NCBI GenBank assembly: GCA_019359215.1
Contig: JAHHHS010000016.1
Location: forward strand, 1 to 64,000
DNA from: Nostoc indistinguendum CM1-VF10
Lineage (GTDB): Bacteria > Cyanobacteriota > Cyanobacteriia > Cyanobacteriales > Nostocaceae
Reading direction: 5' to 3'
Length of the DNA stretch: 64,000 bases
The notes under the pieces: generated by a model
Database searches by the model: none
What the model saw: the letters and a program-made list of their open reading frames with translations, nothing else
What the model was told of the DNA's origin: nothing
Shown: positions 63,499 to 64,000 of the stretch, piece after piece
How positions within the stretch are numbered: the stretch's first letter is position 1
Layout: each line of letters opens with the position of its first letter
Made by a program: the position numbers and the translations under genes

Positions 63499-64000
63499 TT
63501 ATTTTCTCCAATCACGCTGTAATTCATCAGCTGCACGGCGGTAGTCTAATTCCGCCTCCCGTGCATTACTTCCTCGCCATTGACTAATCGCTACACCCTC
63601 AAGTGCCGCTCGTTCATGAGCCTTATAAGCACGGATAAAGGTATTACAAGCAGGAATACCTAATCGAGTCAGAGTGTTTTTTGCTTCTAGTGCTTCCCCC
63701 ATACTGCGCGTATCAACTTTGGTAAGCAGTACCCGATGGGGAGTTCCCACGGGAATGACGGCTTCCTTGACTGTTTCCACGAGGATAGCTAAATCCATTG
63801 CGGCTGGGGGTGTAGGCAAAACTAGATAATCTGCGATCGCAACTACCGCCACTAATGCTTCAGAGCGCAGCGCGGGAGGCGTATCTACTACTACTAAATC
63901 GTAACCTGTTATCTTTTGTAAATCACCTAAAAGTGTGGGATCTGTTTCTTGAGATAAATCAAATCCCATTCCCTGCTGACTGCGCCCAAACCACCAACTG
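63499..64000 (-). CDS. ParA-type ATPase, McdA-like (partial, 5' end outside window)
   Basis: The visible 166 residues (frame open to base 64000) include the ParA/MinD pattern SWWFGRSQQGMGFDLSQET, GYDLVVVDTPPALRSEALVA (Walker A' / switch region with DTPP) and VLLTKVDTRSMGEALEA. The P-loop lies beyond the window. ParA-type McdA distributes carboxysomes over the nucleoid with McdB. The downstream gene starts five bases past its stop and is McdB-like, which supports the pairing. A plasmid or chromosome ParA would normally be followed by ParB with a helix-turn-helix, which is not seen. Confidence 0.6.
   Translation of the reverse strand, partial: SWWFGRSQQGMGFDLSQETDPTLLGDLQKITGYDLVVVDTPPALRSEALVAVVAIADYLVLPTPPAAMDLAILVETVKEAVIPVGTPHRVLLTKVDTRSMGEALEAKNTLTRLGIPACNTFIRAYKAHERAALEGVAISQWRGSNAREAELDYRRAADELQRDWRK

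Noticed and set aside
63096..63587. Plus-strand 163-codon frame opposite the McdB-like gene
   Set aside because: It is antisense to a Glu/Lys/Gln-rich coiled coil, giving the Ser/Cys/Phe-rich composition expected of a shadow.

Overview
The window reads as chromosomal DNA of a filamentous, heterocyst-type cyanobacterium of the Nostocales. The evidence is dense GCGATCGC (HIP1) sites, families typical of cyanobacteria (CcmK3/CcmK4, CrtR, PxcA, PedR-like LuxR regulator, HetZ-related protein, DUF3086, DUF3119, DUF3134), and the short intergenic repeats common in Nostoc-like genomes. About fourteen genes are broken by in-frame stops, frameshifts, internal deletions or insertions. The genome, or at least this region, therefore seems to be decaying. 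A plant-symbiotic Nostocales would fit, but the window alone cannot prove it.

Layout. 1-3.4 kb: the start of a transposase, a truncated NqrB/RnfD-like gene, a MITE-like repeat, a zinc-ribbon protein, a polysaccharide deacetylase, a decayed cyclopropane-fatty-acid-synthase fragment and a PfkB sugar kinase. 3.7-7.7 kb: a PedR-like regulator, a strong hairpin, a DUF6391 protein, a glycosyltransferase and RfbB. 7.7-16.8 kb: an antitoxin with a dead toxin, a Ser/Thr kinase gutted by an internal deletion, MsrA, a DUF202 protein, a large helicase-like P-loop protein, PxcA, MltA and two small proteins. 16.8-19.9 kb: a gene-poor stretch with a truncated secreted protein and an N-terminally truncated IS605-type TnpB.

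19.96-30.04 kb is the most striking part. Nine co-directional genes have the order and architecture of a type IV secretion/conjugation channel: VirB2-like pilin, VirB3-like, VirB4 ATPase, VirB5-like, VirB6-like, two VirB8-like paralogues, VirB10-like and VirB9-like. No relaxase, VirD4 coupling protein or VirB11 is present in the window.

31-47 kb is mostly core metabolism and envelope: an ABC exporter, an LpxB-related protein, the lipid cluster MlaE-DUF3119-DUF3086-PlsY, SppA, chorismate mutase, a DUF433/DUF5615 toxin-antitoxin pair, CrtR, pyruvate kinase and an M61 peptidase. 47.4-55.5 kb is a cellulose-type exopolysaccharide locus: a GH5-CBM2 cellulase fragment, an outer-membrane barrel, a TPR-BcsB fusion and BcsA. 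BcsA carries an in-frame stop, and its PilZ domain is cut off by a deletion that also cut a Crp-like gene. 55.6-58.5 kb holds a frameshifted PilB-N-terminal-like gene and a HetZ-related regulator.

59-64 kb carries carboxysome genes ccmK4 and ccmK3, a hydrolase, a ruined acyltransferase, and a ParA-type ATPase followed by a coiled-coil protein. The last two look like the carboxysome-positioning pair McdA/McdB. The McdB-like protein has an internal 41-residue duplication.
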